From contig JAFZTG010000241.1 of NCBI GenBank assembly GCA_017618935.1, forward strand, positions 1-5,471: 5,471 nt of DNA. The letters are read 5' to 3'. A program made the translations under genes and the position numbers. This DNA is from Bacteroidales bacterium. GTDB lineage: Bacteria; Bacteroidota; Bacteroidia; Bacteroidales; UBA1715. Numbering within the stretch: the stretch's first letter is position 1; each line of letters begins with the position of its first letter. A model generated the notes under the pieces. The model was not told the DNA's origin, searched no databases, and worked only from the letters and a program-made list of their open reading frames with translations. Positions 5,456 to 5,471 of this stretch are shown here, piece after piece.

Positions 5456-5471
5456 TATCTTTGCAAAGATA
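5456..5471. promoter_or_regulatory. Palindromic promoter element TATCTTTGCAAAGATA upstream of def
   Basis: The minus-strand half (5471-5464) reads TATCTTTG, a match to the Bacteroidota -7 consensus, ending 20 bases before the def ATG. The plus-strand half (5456-5463) is the identical octamer facing right, so the site is a perfect 16-base palindrome with a -7 element on each strand. The -33 box for def and any gene to the right lie outside the window, so use of either promoter cannot be confirmed. Confidence 0.5.

Overview
The window looks like chromosomal housekeeping DNA from a member of the Bacteroidota, most likely the order Bacteroidales. Four things point there: promoters of the Bacteroidota type (TAnnTTTG at -7, with TTG about 19 bases upstream in the best case), no Shine-Dalgarno sequence in front of the genes, a single-chain PurL, and a gene pair (tandem DUF1599 protein plus a DoxX-like/thioredoxin-like membrane protein) that I know mainly from that group. 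The order is an inference; the sequence does not fix a genus.

Layout. All five protein genes lie on the minus strand and the only RNA gene lies on the plus strand. From right to left: def (peptide deformylase, 4886-5443) starts just inside the right edge and is followed after 16 bases by a short comEC-like gene (3343-4869). comEC converges on a plus-strand initiator tRNA-Met (3231-3303), whose terminator hairpin (about 3311-3344) runs into the comEC stop codon. Left of the tRNA, transcribed away from it, is a two-gene unit: a 181-residue protein with two DUF1599 repeats (2552-3097), then two bases later a 447-residue seven-helix membrane protein with a thioredoxin-like tail (1206-2549). After a 174-base spacer comes purL (1-1031), with its own promoter and cut by the left edge.

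Function. PurL makes FGAM in purine synthesis. The tRNA carries formyl-methionine to the start codon and Def removes that formyl group from new proteins, so two steps of the N-formyl-methionine cycle lie within about 1.6 kb, though on opposite strands and in separate units. ComEC is the inner-membrane DNA-uptake channel; this copy lacks the usual C-terminal metallo-beta-lactamase domain. The DUF1599/DoxX-like pair has no established function and is the least understood part of the window.

Regulation. Three -7 elements lie 19-21 bases before the start codons of purL, the DUF1599 gene and def, which implies very short leaders. The tRNA has the best promoter, with both boxes at consensus spacing. 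There is no CRISPR array, insertion sequence, phage gene or obvious foreign segment, and no intergenic gap exceeds 175 bases. I found no convincing new system; the best leads are the DUF1599/DoxX-like pair, the shortened ComEC, and the atypical anticodon stem of the initiator tRNA.
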